Source: an uncultured Succinivibrio sp. (GTDB taxonomy: Bacteria; Pseudomonadota; Gammaproteobacteria; Enterobacterales; Succinivibrionaceae). Taken from it: a stretch of 14,973 bases of DNA. This document shows positions 7,208 through 14,465 of this stretch, piece by piece. The notes below the pieces were generated by a model. It ran no database searches, was not told the DNA's origin, and saw only the letters and a program-made list of their open reading frames with translations. The position numbers and the translations under genes are program-made. The stretch is from the NCBI GenBank assembly GCA_900754255.1, contig CAAECI010000060.1:1-14973 (forward strand), read 5' to 3'. The first letter of the stretch is position 1; the number at the start of each line of letters is the position of its first letter.

Positions 7208-7237
7208 GCCCTTCCGGCGCGGAAGGGCGAATTTTTT
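7208..7237 (+). terminator. Intrinsic terminator of the TRAP/aldolase operon
   Basis: A 9-bp GC-rich stem GCCCTTCCG (7208-7216) with CGGAAGGGC (7220-7228) and a 3-base loop is followed by GA and six T (7232-7237). On the minus strand it begins 7 bases after the pykF stop and is followed by a T-rich stretch, so it probably ends both convergent transcripts. The pykF TAA (7236-7238) lies at the end of the T-tract. Confidence 0.88.
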
Positions 7238-8651
7238 AGAGAGTGTGTACCGACATGGTATTGGTGGTGCCGGAGGGTACCAAGGCTCCGTTTACCATGA
7301 TGATGGTGTCACCCTTGCGGGCAAGCTTTTCCTTCTCCGCATATTTCATTCCCAAACGGAAGAATTCGTCGGTTGATTGAATACGATTGACGAGCTTGGG
7401 CACGACGCCGCGAACCAAAGTGAGCTGGCGGGCGGTTCTTTCGTTGGGGGTAAGGGCCAAAATAGCCGCTGAAGGGAAGTAGCGGCGCAGTGCCAAGGGG
7501 CTACTTCCGTGCTCGGTGGCAACTACGATCAGGGGAGCGTTCAGCGTCTCCGAGGCTTCAACTGCGGCCAAACAGACGGCGGCGGTAGTTTGAGCCTTAC
7601 CTCTTACGTTGTCCTCAGAATGAAGCTTGGCTTTGATCTCACGATCGGTGCGCTCGCAAATTGTAGCCATGGTGGCTACGGCCTCGCGCGGGTATTTGCC
7701 CTTGGCAGACTCGCCCGACAGCATGACGGCATCGGTACCGTCGATAATAGCGTTGGCAACGTCGCCGGCCTCTGCGCGCGTGGGACGGGGATTCTTGATC
7801 ATTGAATCAAGCATCTGCGTGGCGGTGATCACTATTTTGCCGGCTTCATTGCAACGACGGATTATATGCTTCTGAGCAAAAATAACCTCTTGGGGAGGGA
7901 TCTCCACGCCCATATCACCGCGGGCTACCATGATGCCGTCCGCAGTTGCAAGTATATCCTCGAAGTTATCTATGCCCTCCTGGTTTTCAATCTTGCAGAT
8001 GATTTTGATGTCTTCACCGCCGTTGGCATCCAAAAATTCACGTATGTCCAGAACATCGCGACGAGATCTGGTGAAGGAGGCGGCAATATAGTCCACCTTA
8101 CGTTTAATGCCAAAGAGCAGATCCTGCTTGTCCTTTTCGGACATAAAGGGCATGGAAATATGAGTATTGGGCAGATTTACTCCCTTATGCTCTCCCAAAA
8201 CACCGTTGTTTAGGATCTCGCATTGAACCTCATTATTGTCGGAGGAGATTACTTTCATGCCGATGAGTCCGTCATCCAGAAGCACGGTATCTCCTGCATT
8301 TAAATCCCGTGCCAAATCTTTATAGGTGACGGAAATTTTTTCTTTGTTGCCGATCACGGAGGCATCGGTGGTGATGGTTATCCTGTTACCGGCTACAAGC
8401 TCGATCTCTTCGCCGTTTTCAAGATTGCCGGTTCTGATTTCAGGGCCCTTGGTGTCGAGCAATACGGCAAAAAGTCGACCGTATTCCTTCATGATCTTTT
8501 CGATGGCATCGATACGGCGGCCGTGCTCTTCATAATCGCCGTGTGAAAAGTTCAAGCGCATGACGTTCATGCCGGAGTCCAACAGATTTTTTAAGATCGC
8601 AGGATCCTCTGATTTAGGGCCGATGGTGCAGACCACCTTTGTCTTTTTCAT
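7236..8651 (-). CDS. pykF: Pyruvate kinase, type I (fructose-1,6-bisphosphate-activated form)
   Basis: It converts phosphoenolpyruvate and ADP to pyruvate and ATP at the end of glycolysis. The protein is 471 residues, against 470 for E. coli PykF, and aligns with it closely from MKKTKVVCTIGPK to the end PSGTTNTMSVHTL. Key residues are present: Arg32 in MRLNFSHG, DTKGPEIRT (66-74), Lys220 and Glu222 in ICKIENQEG, and Asp246 in VARGDMG. The frame stays open 50 codons further upstream, but the ATG at 8651 with AAAGGA before it is the real start, since the extra stretch covers promoter sequence. It lies downstream of frdABCD on the same strand with its own promoter and a terminator between. E. 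coli PykF is activated by fructose-1,6-bisphosphate; the same is inferred here. Confidence 0.96.
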   Translation of the reverse strand: MKKTKVVCTIGPKSEDPAILKNLLDSGMNVMRLNFSHGDYEEHGRRIDAIEKIMKEYGRLFAVLLDTKGPEIRTGNLENGEEIELVAGNRITITTDASVIGNKEKISVTYKDLARDLNAGDTVLLDDGLIGMKVISSDNNEVQCEILNNGVLGEHKGVNLPNTHISMPFMSEKDKQDLLFGIKRKVDYIAASFTRSRRDVLDIREFLDANGGEDIKIICKIENQEGIDNFEDILATADGIMVARGDMGVEIPPQEVIFAQKHIIRRCNEAGKIVITATQMLDSMIKNPRPTRAEAGDVANAIIDGTDAVMLSGESAKGKYPREAVATMATICERTDREIKAKLHSEDNVRGKAQTTAAVCLAAVEASETLNAPLIVVATEHGSSPLALRRYFPSAAILALTPNERTARQLTLVRGVVPKLVNRIQSTDEFFRLGMKYAEKEKLARKGDTIIMVNGALVPSGTTNTMSVHTL

Positions 8652-8712
8652 ATTTTTCCTTTGTTGCGCATTTTTTTGCAACTTTGTTTCAATTTCCGGT
8701 TTTAATGCGTGA

Positions 8713-8742
8713 ATTATAACAGAAGAAAACGATTTCATTGAA
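8713..8742 (-). promoter_or_regulatory. Candidate pykF promoter with extended -10
   Basis: On the minus strand a perfect TATAAT (8713-8718) is preceded by TGT, forming an extended -10. A weak -35 TTCAAT (8737-8742) lies 18 bp upstream. Transcription would begin near 8706, leaving a leader of about 55 bases. The extended -10 can compensate for the poor -35. Confidence 0.65.
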
Positions 8743-8784
8743 TCTGGTATAGCAGTTGCGAGTGAAAAAAAATTTTGCCGCACA

Positions 8785-8814
8785 AATAAAAAGGCCCGCA
8801 TGGGCGGGCCTTTT
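8785..8814 (-). terminator. Intrinsic terminator of the frdABCD operon
   Basis: An 11-bp perfect stem (8789-8799 with 8804-8814) has a GC core GGCCCGC/GCGGGCC and a 4-base loop. Read on the minus strand it ends in TTTTTATTT. It lies 18 bases past the frdD stop and separates frd from the pykF promoter. Confidence 0.9.
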
Positions 8815-8832
8815 AGGAATGTTGTTTTGTAA

Positions 8833-9210
8833 TTAGAACAGTTTTGCGTAAATCAAGAGCTGTAAACCTAAAACAACGAAGGACAAAGCGGCTGCTCCTC
8901 CGTAGCACACGTACCAGAAAATCTTGCTGTGAAGATTGAAATCGTGGGTTGAGTGATACATACGGTGTAAGGAGTAAAAGCTCAAAATGAACACGATGCC
9001 GAAGAGCACGAGGGCTAAGAACCAGTTGCCCAAAATACCCTTCACCTGCTCAAAACTGAGCAAGCCGGAAGTAACATCGGGAGAGTTGATACCTGCAAGG
9101 ATGAATACCACCAAAATGGCAGGAAGCACCCAGGCAGCGACCATACCGCCGGTACCGAACATCAGCCAGAAAATAGGCTCGTCAGAACGGGTAGGAAGAA
9201 TAGGACGCAT
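8833..9210 (-). CDS. frdD: Fumarate reductase membrane anchor subunit D
   Basis: This 125-residue inner-membrane protein has three hydrophobic segments, at about 19-40, 61-80 and 98-121. With FrdC it anchors FrdAB to the cytoplasmic face and forms the menaquinol site. RSDEPIFWLMFGTGGM near the N-terminus and LHRMYHSTHD in the middle match E. coli FrdD (119 residues). It is the last gene of the operon, 15 bases after frdC, with AAGGAG before the ATG. The protein is a few residues longer than in E. coli and otherwise ordinary. Confidence 0.95.
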   Translation of the reverse strand: MRPILPTRSDEPIFWLMFGTGGMVAAWVLPAILVVFILAGINSPDVTSGLLSFEQVKGILGNWFLALVLFGIVFILSFYSLHRMYHSTHDFNLHSKIFWYVCYGGAAALSFVVLGLQLLIYAKLF

Positions 9211-9225
9211 ATATGTCTCCTTTTA

Positions 9226-9678
9226 TTACTTGGTAAGCAGGGCCGCAGCCAAAATTACAACGAAACCGCCGACGGCCGCAGCATACAGACCGATCTTGGT
9301 AACGTAGTCGGGCAACAGCTCGGTGCTGTTCTTGTTCATGAATACACGAACGGCCTTAGGCATCAGGTTGAACCAGGTAACCATGTGGAACAGCTGTGCA
9401 AACAGGGTTACAACGTTCAGGGCGATGACTACGGGGTTGCCGAGGAAGTTCTGGACCCACCAGAGATAGGGAGCAGTATTTTCGGCACCGAAGTTATTGC
9501 TGTCGAGATTGCACATTGCAAAGAGGAAGATGCCGAGGGCGATTTCCAAGGTTGCAAAAAATGCGAGCACGGCAGTGCCCTCACGGAGCATATAACGCAC
9601 GTAGAAGGGGTTTTCCTTCCACCAGGTTGCCTTCACAGGAGGGTGATAGGGCTTGCGATATGATTTAACTTCAGACAT
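9226..9678 (-). CDS. frdC: Fumarate reductase membrane anchor subunit C
   Basis: This 150-residue membrane subunit (131 in E. coli) has three membrane segments, at about 35-55, 82-104 and 127-148. KPYHPP, TWWKENPFYVRYMLREGTA and TWFNLMPKA are family signatures. Glu33 and His98 correspond to E. coli FrdC Glu29 and His82, residues linked to quinol binding and proton handling. The extra length comes partly from an insertion at about 57-72 (NLDSNNFGAENTAPYL), between the first two membrane segments on the periplasmic side. The last two Glu codons and stop of frdB (GAGGAGTAA) serve as its ribosome-binding site, so the two are translationally coupled. Confidence 0.95.
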   Translation of the reverse strand: MSEVKSYRKPYHPPVKATWWKENPFYVRYMLREGTAVLAFFATLEIALGIFLFAMCNLDSNNFGAENTAPYLWWVQNFLGNPVVIALNVVTLFAQLFHMVTWFNLMPKAVRVFMNKNSTELLPDYVTKIGLYAAAVGGFVVILAAALLTK

Positions 9679-9681
9679 TGT

Positions 9682-10437
9682 TTACTCCTCAGGCTTAACA
9701 AGCTTGATGACATAGTCGGTAGCCGACATCTTCTTGCCAAGCTGAATGGCGGAGGAAGGATCGACCTGCTTGGGGCAGACCTCCGAGCAATAGCCGACGA
9801 AGGTGCATCCCCAAACGCCGTTTTCGGAGTTGAGGAAAGGCAAACGCTGAGCGGTGCCGTTGTCGCGGTTGTCGGTGTTGTAACGATACAACAGGGTCAG
9901 GGCGGCAGGACCTATGAACTCAGGGTTCAGCTTGTACTGAGGGCATGCTGCATAGCAACAGCCGCAGTTGATGCACTGTGCGAACTGCAGGTAGGCTTCC
10001 ATCTGCATGGGGGTCTGCTTGAAGTTCTTGTTGAGCGGCATATTCGCATCTTTGGCAGAAGGAATGATGTAGGGCTTGATAAGCTCAATCTTCTCGATGA
10101 GATCGGAGAGATCTACGACTAGATCACGCTCGATGGGGAAGTTGGCCAGAGGCTCAACTCTCAAATCCTGACCGTCATAATCACGCAGGAAGGTCTTGCA
10201 TGCCAGGTGGGGAACACCGTTTACCATCATGCCGCAGGAGCCGCAGATAGCCATACGGCAGGACCAACGGAATGACAGCGAGGGCTCGAGGTTGTCCTTA
10301 ATGTAGAACAGGGCTTCAAGCAGTGAGGTGCCGTGGTGATAGGGGACCTCAAAGGTCTGATCCCAAGGCTTTTCATCCTGCTCCGGACGATAACGGAGCA
10401 CGGTGATCTTCATATTTTTGATTTCGTTCTCAGCCAT
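9682..10437 (-). CDS. frdB: Fumarate reductase iron-sulfur subunit B
   Basis: This 251-residue electron-transfer subunit carries electrons from membrane menaquinol to the FAD in FrdA. All eleven cluster cysteines are present: Cys60, 65, 68 and 80 for [2Fe-2S] in an N-terminal ferredoxin fold, and CINCGCCYAAC (155-165) together with Cys211, 217 and 221 for the [4Fe-4S] and [3Fe-4S] clusters. The second group lacks the fourth ligand of a classical 4Fe site, as is normal for the 3Fe centre. It starts 3 bases after the frdA stop and ends 3 bases before the frdC start, a tight operon. The best ribosome-binding site is AGGAG inside the end of frdA, slightly far from the ATG. Confidence 0.97.
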   Translation of the reverse strand: MAENEIKNMKITVLRYRPEQDEKPWDQTFEVPYHHGTSLLEALFYIKDNLEPSLSFRWSCRMAICGSCGMMVNGVPHLACKTFLRDYDGQDLRVEPLANFPIERDLVVDLSDLIEKIELIKPYIIPSAKDANMPLNKNFKQTPMQMEAYLQFAQCINCGCCYAACPQYKLNPEFIGPAALTLLYRYNTDNRDNGTAQRLPFLNSENGVWGCTFVGYCSEVCPKQVDPSSAIQLGKKMSATDYVIKLVKPEE

Positions 10438-10440
10438 TTC

Positions 10441-12255
10441 TTACTTGGTCTCCTGTGCTTTAGCCTTTCTTGCGGCTTCGGCCTGCTCGGCTTCGGCGCC
10501 GTAGACGCGCTTGGCGGGCTGGAAGGTGGTGATCTTAACGTCCTGAAGCTTGATCTCGGGCTCGCCGGTTTCCTTGTTCATGAAAGCCAAGGAGTGCTTG
10601 AGGAAGTTGACGTCATCACGCTCCTTGTAGGCACCGTTAGGACCGTCCAGACGCTGGTGGGAGCCGCGGGACTCTTTACGGTTGATGGCGGAATATACCA
10701 TGGTTTGAGCAACGTCGAGGGTGTAACCCAGCTCGATGAGGTTCATCCATTCGGTATTGAATACGCGACCGCGATCGGTGATGCCGATGTTCTTGTAACG
10801 CTCCTTGAGCTCCTTGAGCTTGGTGATGGTAGCGGCCATGGATTCTTCTTCACGATAGATACCGACGCCGTTTTCCATGGATTCGCCCATTTCGTGGCGG
10901 ATCTTGCCCTGAGATTCGGTGCCCTGGATGTCGAACAGCGACAAGGCACGCTTCTCGGCAGCCTCGGCCTGACGGGCCAACTCTGCGGAGTCGTAGTCCT
11001 TGACGGCATGAGCACGCTCGGCCATGGCGTCACCGCCTGCTTTACCGAACACGACAGTTTCAACCAAGGAGTTGGAACCCAAGCGGTTGGCACCGTGGAT
11101 ACCGACAGAAGCGCACTCGCCGGCGGCATAGAGGCCTTCCATAGGAGTTGCGGTCCTGCCGTCGGTCTCGATACCGCCCATGGTGTAGTGGACGACCGGA
11201 CGTACGGGTACGGGAGCCTTGACCGGATCAACACCGGAGTAGGTCTCAGCCAGCTCGCAGATGAGAGGGAGACGTTCGTGGAGATATTTCTCACCCAAAT
11301 GAGTGAGGTCGAGCAACACGGCTTCGCCCAGAGGATACTTAATGGTACGACCCTTCTTGGACTCGTTCCAGAAGGCCTGGGACAGACGGTCGCGGGGACC
11401 CAATTCCATGTATTTGTTCTTAGGCTGTCCTACGGGGGTCTCGGGGCCCAAACCGTAGTCCTGCAGATAGCGGTAGTGATCCTTGTTATAGAGCACGCCA
11501 CCTTCACCGCGGCAGCCCTCGGTCATAAGCAGACCGCAACCGAGCAGACCGGTAGGATGGTACTGAACGAACTCCATATCGCGCAGAGGTACGCCGTGAC
11601 GATAAGCCAAAGCCTGCCCGTCACCGGTAACGATACCGCCGTTGGTATTGAAGAGGTAGCAACGACCTGCACCGCCGGTTGCAAGGAACACGGCCTTAGC
11701 ATTGATCTGACGGAAGATACCGTTTTGGAGATCGTAGCAAACGACGCCGCGGCAGACACCGTCTTCAACCAAGAGATCGAGCACAAAATGCTCATCGAAG
11801 CGCTCGATGGAGGGGAAGGAAACGGAGGTCTGGAACAGGGTGTGCAGCATGTGGAAGCCGGACTTGTCGGCTGCGAACCAGGTGCGGGGCACTTTCATAC
11901 CGCCGAAACGACGAACGTTTACGTCGCCGTTGGGCTTACGTGACCAAGGGCAGCCCCAGTGCTCAAGCTGATACAGCTCCTGAGTGGTGTGTTTGACAAA
12001 GTACTCGACAACGTCCTGTTCGCACAGCCAATCGCCGCCGGCGACGGTATCCTCAAAGTGCTTCTGCAGCGAATCGTCCTCGCGAACTACACCGGCTGCA
12101 CCGCCTTCTGCGGCGACAGTATGTGAGCGCATCGGGTAAACCTTGGAAATGAGCGCAACGCGAAGCTTGGGATCAGCCTGCGCAACTGCAATGGCAGCGC
12201 GAAGACCGGCTCCGCCGGCACCCACGATCGCAACATCATATTGATATTTTTCCAC
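10441..12255 (-). CDS. frdA: Fumarate reductase flavoprotein subunit A
   Basis: This 604-residue catalytic subunit (602 in E. coli) reduces fumarate to succinate in anaerobic respiration. The FAD-binding GAGGAG is at 12-17, and His45 in RSHTVAAEGG carries the covalent flavin. The active-site residues are His233, Glu246, Arg288, His356 and Arg391, each one position beyond E. coli numbering. The start is GTG at 12255, fixed by AGGAG six bases upstream and by alignment at MEKYQYDVAIVGAGG. The C-terminal tail is rich in Ala, Glu and Lys. Presence of FrdC and FrdD with E. coli-type motifs argues for fumarate reductase over succinate dehydrogenase. It leads the frdABCD operon, downstream of psd on the same strand. 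Confidence 0.97.
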   Translation of the reverse strand: MEKYQYDVAIVGAGGAGLRAAIAVAQADPKLRVALISKVYPMRSHTVAAEGGAAGVVREDDSLQKHFEDTVAGGDWLCEQDVVEYFVKHTTQELYQLEHWGCPWSRKPNGDVNVRRFGGMKVPRTWFAADKSGFHMLHTLFQTSVSFPSIERFDEHFVLDLLVEDGVCRGVVCYDLQNGIFRQINAKAVFLATGGAGRCYLFNTNGGIVTGDGQALAYRHGVPLRDMEFVQYHPTGLLGCGLLMTEGCRGEGGVLYNKDHYRYLQDYGLGPETPVGQPKNKYMELGPRDRLSQAFWNESKKGRTIKYPLGEAVLLDLTHLGEKYLHERLPLICELAETYSGVDPVKAPVPVRPVVHYTMGGIETDGRTATPMEGLYAAGECASVGIHGANRLGSNSLVETVVFGKAGGDAMAERAHAVKDYDSAELARQAEAAEKRALSLFDIQGTESQGKIRHEMGESMENGVGIYREEESMAATITKLKELKERYKNIGITDRGRVFNTEWMNLIELGYTLDVAQTMVYSAINRKESRGSHQRLDGPNGAYKERDDVNFLKHSLAFMNKETGEPEIKLQDVKITTFQPAKRVYGAEAEQAEAARKAKAQETK

Positions 12256-12335
12256 GTGAATCTCCTAAGAATCCGAATATACGACGGCTGTGTTCTGACC
12301 GGGCATATTCAGACAGCAAGCAAAAAATCGTGCTA

Positions 12336-12341
12336 ATTATA
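12336..12341 (-). promoter_or_regulatory. Candidate frd promoter -10 (TATAAT)
   Basis: On the minus strand a perfect TATAAT lies about 80 bases before the frdA GTG. The -35 region 17 bp upstream is only an A-run, so the promoter probably needs an activator. No FNR box (TTGAT-N4-ATCAA) is visible at the expected position near 12370. Confidence 0.45.
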
Positions 12342-12344
12342 TAT

Positions 12345-12372
12345 GAAATAAGGTCACATTTTTTATGTGACC
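12345..12372 (-). terminator. Hairpin between psd and frdA, possible psd terminator
   Basis: A perfect 8-bp stem (GGTCACAT, 12352-12359, with 12365-12372) has a 5-base T loop. On the minus strand it is followed by TTATTT. The moderate T-tract makes it a fair terminator for psd. It also overlaps the upstream part of the likely frd promoter, so it may instead be a regulator-binding palindrome. Confidence 0.5.
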
Positions 12373-12390
12373 CTATGTCTGAGAACAAAT

Positions 12391-12419
12391 CTTGTGCGGC
12401 TCGCCGCATTTTTGACAAG
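12391..12419. other. Second stem-loop downstream of psd
   Basis: An inner stem TGCGG/CCGCA (12395-12399 with 12404-12408) lies inside an outer CTTGT/ACAAG pairing (12391-12395 with 12415-12419). On the minus strand it lies 29 bases past the psd stop but has no T-run after it. It could stabilise the psd message 3' end or be part of a composite terminator with the next hairpin. Confidence 0.35.
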
Positions 12420-12448
12420 CCGTCCAGTATGTTGGAATAATTTCAGGC

Positions 12449-13291
12449 TCAACGCCCCAGGGGTTCTCCGAGCTTGATGGGAGAATTTTGAACAATATTT
12501 TCAGTGAGCTCGGCGGTATTTTCGGGCCACATACAGATGACGGTTGAACCGAAGCAGAAATATCCTATTTCATCTCCCTTGGCGAAGGTATATTGATCGG
12601 GCTCAAAGTATTTGATCTCGATCCCCTTGCGTCTTGTTAAGGTGCCGGCCCATTCGGTGTGAATGGAGCCTACTATGGCCGCTCCTACGAAGATTAAACA
12701 GAAAGGACCGTAGCGGTTTTCAAATATACACACCAGTCTTTCATTTGAGGTATACAGATCCTCCAAATGTGAGGTATTGCGACGACCGACGGGAAAGTGG
12801 CGTCCCGGGATGTGTATAGTCTTCACCAAGGTGGCATCAACGGGCATGTGAACGCGGTGATAGTTGGCGGGGGATAAATATAAGGTTGAGAACACCCCGT
12901 TTTCAAAAGGGGCGCAATCCTTGACGTCGCCGCCTAAAAGGGCCTTTAGGGAATAGTCTATGCCCTTGGCCTGAATGAGACGACCGGCGCTTACGTTGCC
13001 GCAGGCTCCAACGCTACCGTCCACGGGGGATACGGCATAGCATTTATCGGAAATGGGACGTACGTCCTCACGCAGGCGTCTTATAAAAAATTCATTGAAG
13101 GTTTTATAGGAGGAAAGATCGGTGACGGCACACTCCTCCATATTGATTTTGTAGGCCTTGATGAAGTCCTTTATCAAAAATTGCGTAAAGGAACCCATCT
13201 GTGCATTTGCCAGTTTGCCCATGAGCATGGTCAGAGTCGAAAACGGCATCAGATGATCAAAGACTTTGAGGGCGGTGTTTACAAATGACAT
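12449..13291 (-). CDS. psd: Phosphatidylserine decarboxylase proenzyme
   Basis: It makes phosphatidylethanolamine from phosphatidylserine at the inner membrane. The 280-residue proenzyme should self-cleave before Ser249, which becomes the pyruvoyl cofactor of the small subunit (about 32 residues). The charge-relay residues Asp91 (SPVDGS) and His148 (YHRVHMP) match E. coli Asp90 and His147. The cleavage motif reads FGST instead of the usual LGST. TFNEFFIRRL (64-73) and PGRHFPVG (162-169) are further signatures. The start at 13291 has only a weak AGGTAAG site. The gene precedes frd on the same strand, echoing the enteric psd/frd neighbourhood, but epmA and mscM are absent here. Confidence 0.95.
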   Translation of the reverse strand: MSFVNTALKVFDHLMPFSTLTMLMGKLANAQMGSFTQFLIKDFIKAYKINMEECAVTDLSSYKTFNEFFIRRLREDVRPISDKCYAVSPVDGSVGACGNVSAGRLIQAKGIDYSLKALLGGDVKDCAPFENGVFSTLYLSPANYHRVHMPVDATLVKTIHIPGRHFPVGRRNTSHLEDLYTSNERLVCIFENRYGPFCLIFVGAAIVGSIHTEWAGTLTRRKGIEIKYFEPDQYTFAKGDEIGYFCFGSTVICMWPENTAELTENIVQNSPIKLGEPLGR

Positions 13292-13327
13292 GTTCTTACC
13301 TATTTAATCTTTAAAATACCACTCTTG

Positions 13328-13356
13328 ATTGTATCAGGGAAAACAGTCGATCACGA
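13328..13356 (-). promoter_or_regulatory. Candidate psd promoter with extended -10
   Basis: On the minus strand TACAAT (13328-13333) is preceded by TGA, giving an extended -10. TCGTGA (13351-13356), a poor -35, lies 17 bp upstream. A start near 13321 would give a leader of about 30 bases. The upstream gene ends at 13366, so promoter and gene end nearly touch. Confidence 0.5.
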
Positions 13357-13365
13357 CAGCAAATA

Positions 13366-14385
13366 TCAATGAATGTTAATAAGTCTTTCGTACATGGTGC
13401 GCGGGATTATTTGGTCGTCGCTTGTAAATTTGGTCCTAAGTCGTCTTGACAGCTCGATTTTGTCCTGAATATTCAAAAGAGGTGAGAGCCCCAGGGCCTT
13501 CATGATGCTGTTCATGGTACGCACATAGTGTCCGTTGTTGGCCTTAATATAAAGTATAGGTGCATCGGTACCTACCGGGTAGTTTACGAGCAACACTGCA
13601 CGGCGCAGGGAGTTTTGAATTTCATTAAAGTCTGCATTTATGCCCGCATCGACAACTTTTTTCTTAAGCACGGTGACGACAGCGGACGAAACAAGCTTGA
13701 ATACTTCTTTGCCGAGAGCTGTATCCTTTATTAAATTACTTTTATCTAAAAGCTCTGAAATGGCCTCAAGGGCAGGATCGTCTGCTAAGATCCCTAAATC
13801 TCCGCACATGCGTTTGTAAATAAATTTCAAAATACGTACGGCTTCTATGCCTAAAATTTCAAAAAAGCCGTCCGTGTCTTTGTAAGAATCCTCGGGATTG
13901 AAGTTGCTCGACATGATGGCAGTTTCGATCCCGAACATAAGCCCGGTGTTTTCAAATTTCAAAATGTCTCCGAGTACCATTTCGAAAAATTGCTGATTGA
14001 GGCTGTTTTTTAAATGGCTGTAGTAATGGCTTTGCAAATATTGAAAACGGTAATCAAGCTTGAGACAACCGTTCCAAACACTTTTTAAAACAAAGGATGA
14101 GTAATTAAGGGTGGGCATTCCGTCCTGTAATTCCTCAGAGTAACGTCTGACGGCAACGGATTGCAATTGAGCGACGGCACCTGCGGTTGAAAAGCTTCTC
14201 AATTCGTTGGAATTACGGAGAACCTCCTCGCGTAATTTCTCGAGAGCCTCCGGATCCTTCTCTAAAAACCTGTCGAGCCGTCCCAATTTTTTTACGGTGC
14301 GATGGGAAACGACACCGTTGTTGCGGCATGTTTCAATAACATATATATATTCAGCCCCGCCGGCTTTTTTTATTTGTACGAACAT
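13366..14385 (-). CDS. Transposase-like protein with IS1634-type N-terminus, catalytic domain not recognised
   Basis: The protein has about 339 residues from the ATG at 14385; a TTG at 14403 would add six, but the ATG matches the common MFV-IKK start of IS1634 transposases and has GAGGAA 10 bases upstream. The first 50 residues (MFVQIKKAGGAEYIYVIE, then VKKLGRLD) resemble the N-terminal region of that family, and the middle, about 90-200, is compatible with its helical region. Where relatives have the DDE core (usually a YDxT motif and 200 or more further residues), this protein has about 140 residues with no such motif. There is no frameshift and the frame is fully open. It could be a truncated transposase or a domesticated derivative; a function cannot be assigned. 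Confidence 0.5.
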   Translation of the reverse strand: MFVQIKKAGGAEYIYVIETCRNNGVVSHRTVKKLGRLDRFLEKDPEALEKLREEVLRNSNELRSFSTAGAVAQLQSVAVRRYSEELQDGMPTLNYSSFVLKSVWNGCLKLDYRFQYLQSHYYSHLKNSLNQQFFEMVLGDILKFENTGLMFGIETAIMSSNFNPEDSYKDTDGFFEILGIEAVRILKFIYKRMCGDLGILADDPALEAISELLDKSNLIKDTALGKEVFKLVSSAVVTVLKKKVVDAGINADFNEIQNSLRRAVLLVNYPVGTDAPILYIKANNGHYVRTMNSIMKALGLSPLLNIQDKIELSRRLRTKFTSDDQIIPRTMYERLINIH

Positions 14386-14465
14386 TTTTTTTGAGTTCCT
14401 CAACGTCCGTCAGGATGTCTTCCTGTGATACATATTTTGAAGATCCGTTGCCTCAGACGATAGTA

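Noticed and set aside
8720..8745. A Cra-like sequence (GAAAACGATTTCA) near the pykF promoter.
   Set aside because: It departs from the Cra half-site TGAAWCG, and nothing else in the window indicates that this organism has Cra.
8652..8801. A 50-residue N-terminal extension of pyruvate kinase.
   Set aside because: The ATG at 8651 has an AAAGGA site and matches the E. coli PykF start exactly. The upstream stretch contains the TATAAT promoter.
10333..11943. A 536-codon open frame on the plus strand, antisense to frdA and the start of frdB.
   Set aside because: It lies wholly opposite frdA and frdB, which carry every expected active-site residue. Strong codon bias in a highly expressed gene commonly leaves a long antisense frame open. 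No ribosome-binding site or known domain is seen.
12366..12381. A possible CRP site upstream of frd (TGTGA then a weak second half).
   Set aside because: Only one half matches. The palindrome here is TCACA...TGTGA, the inverse of the CRP arrangement.
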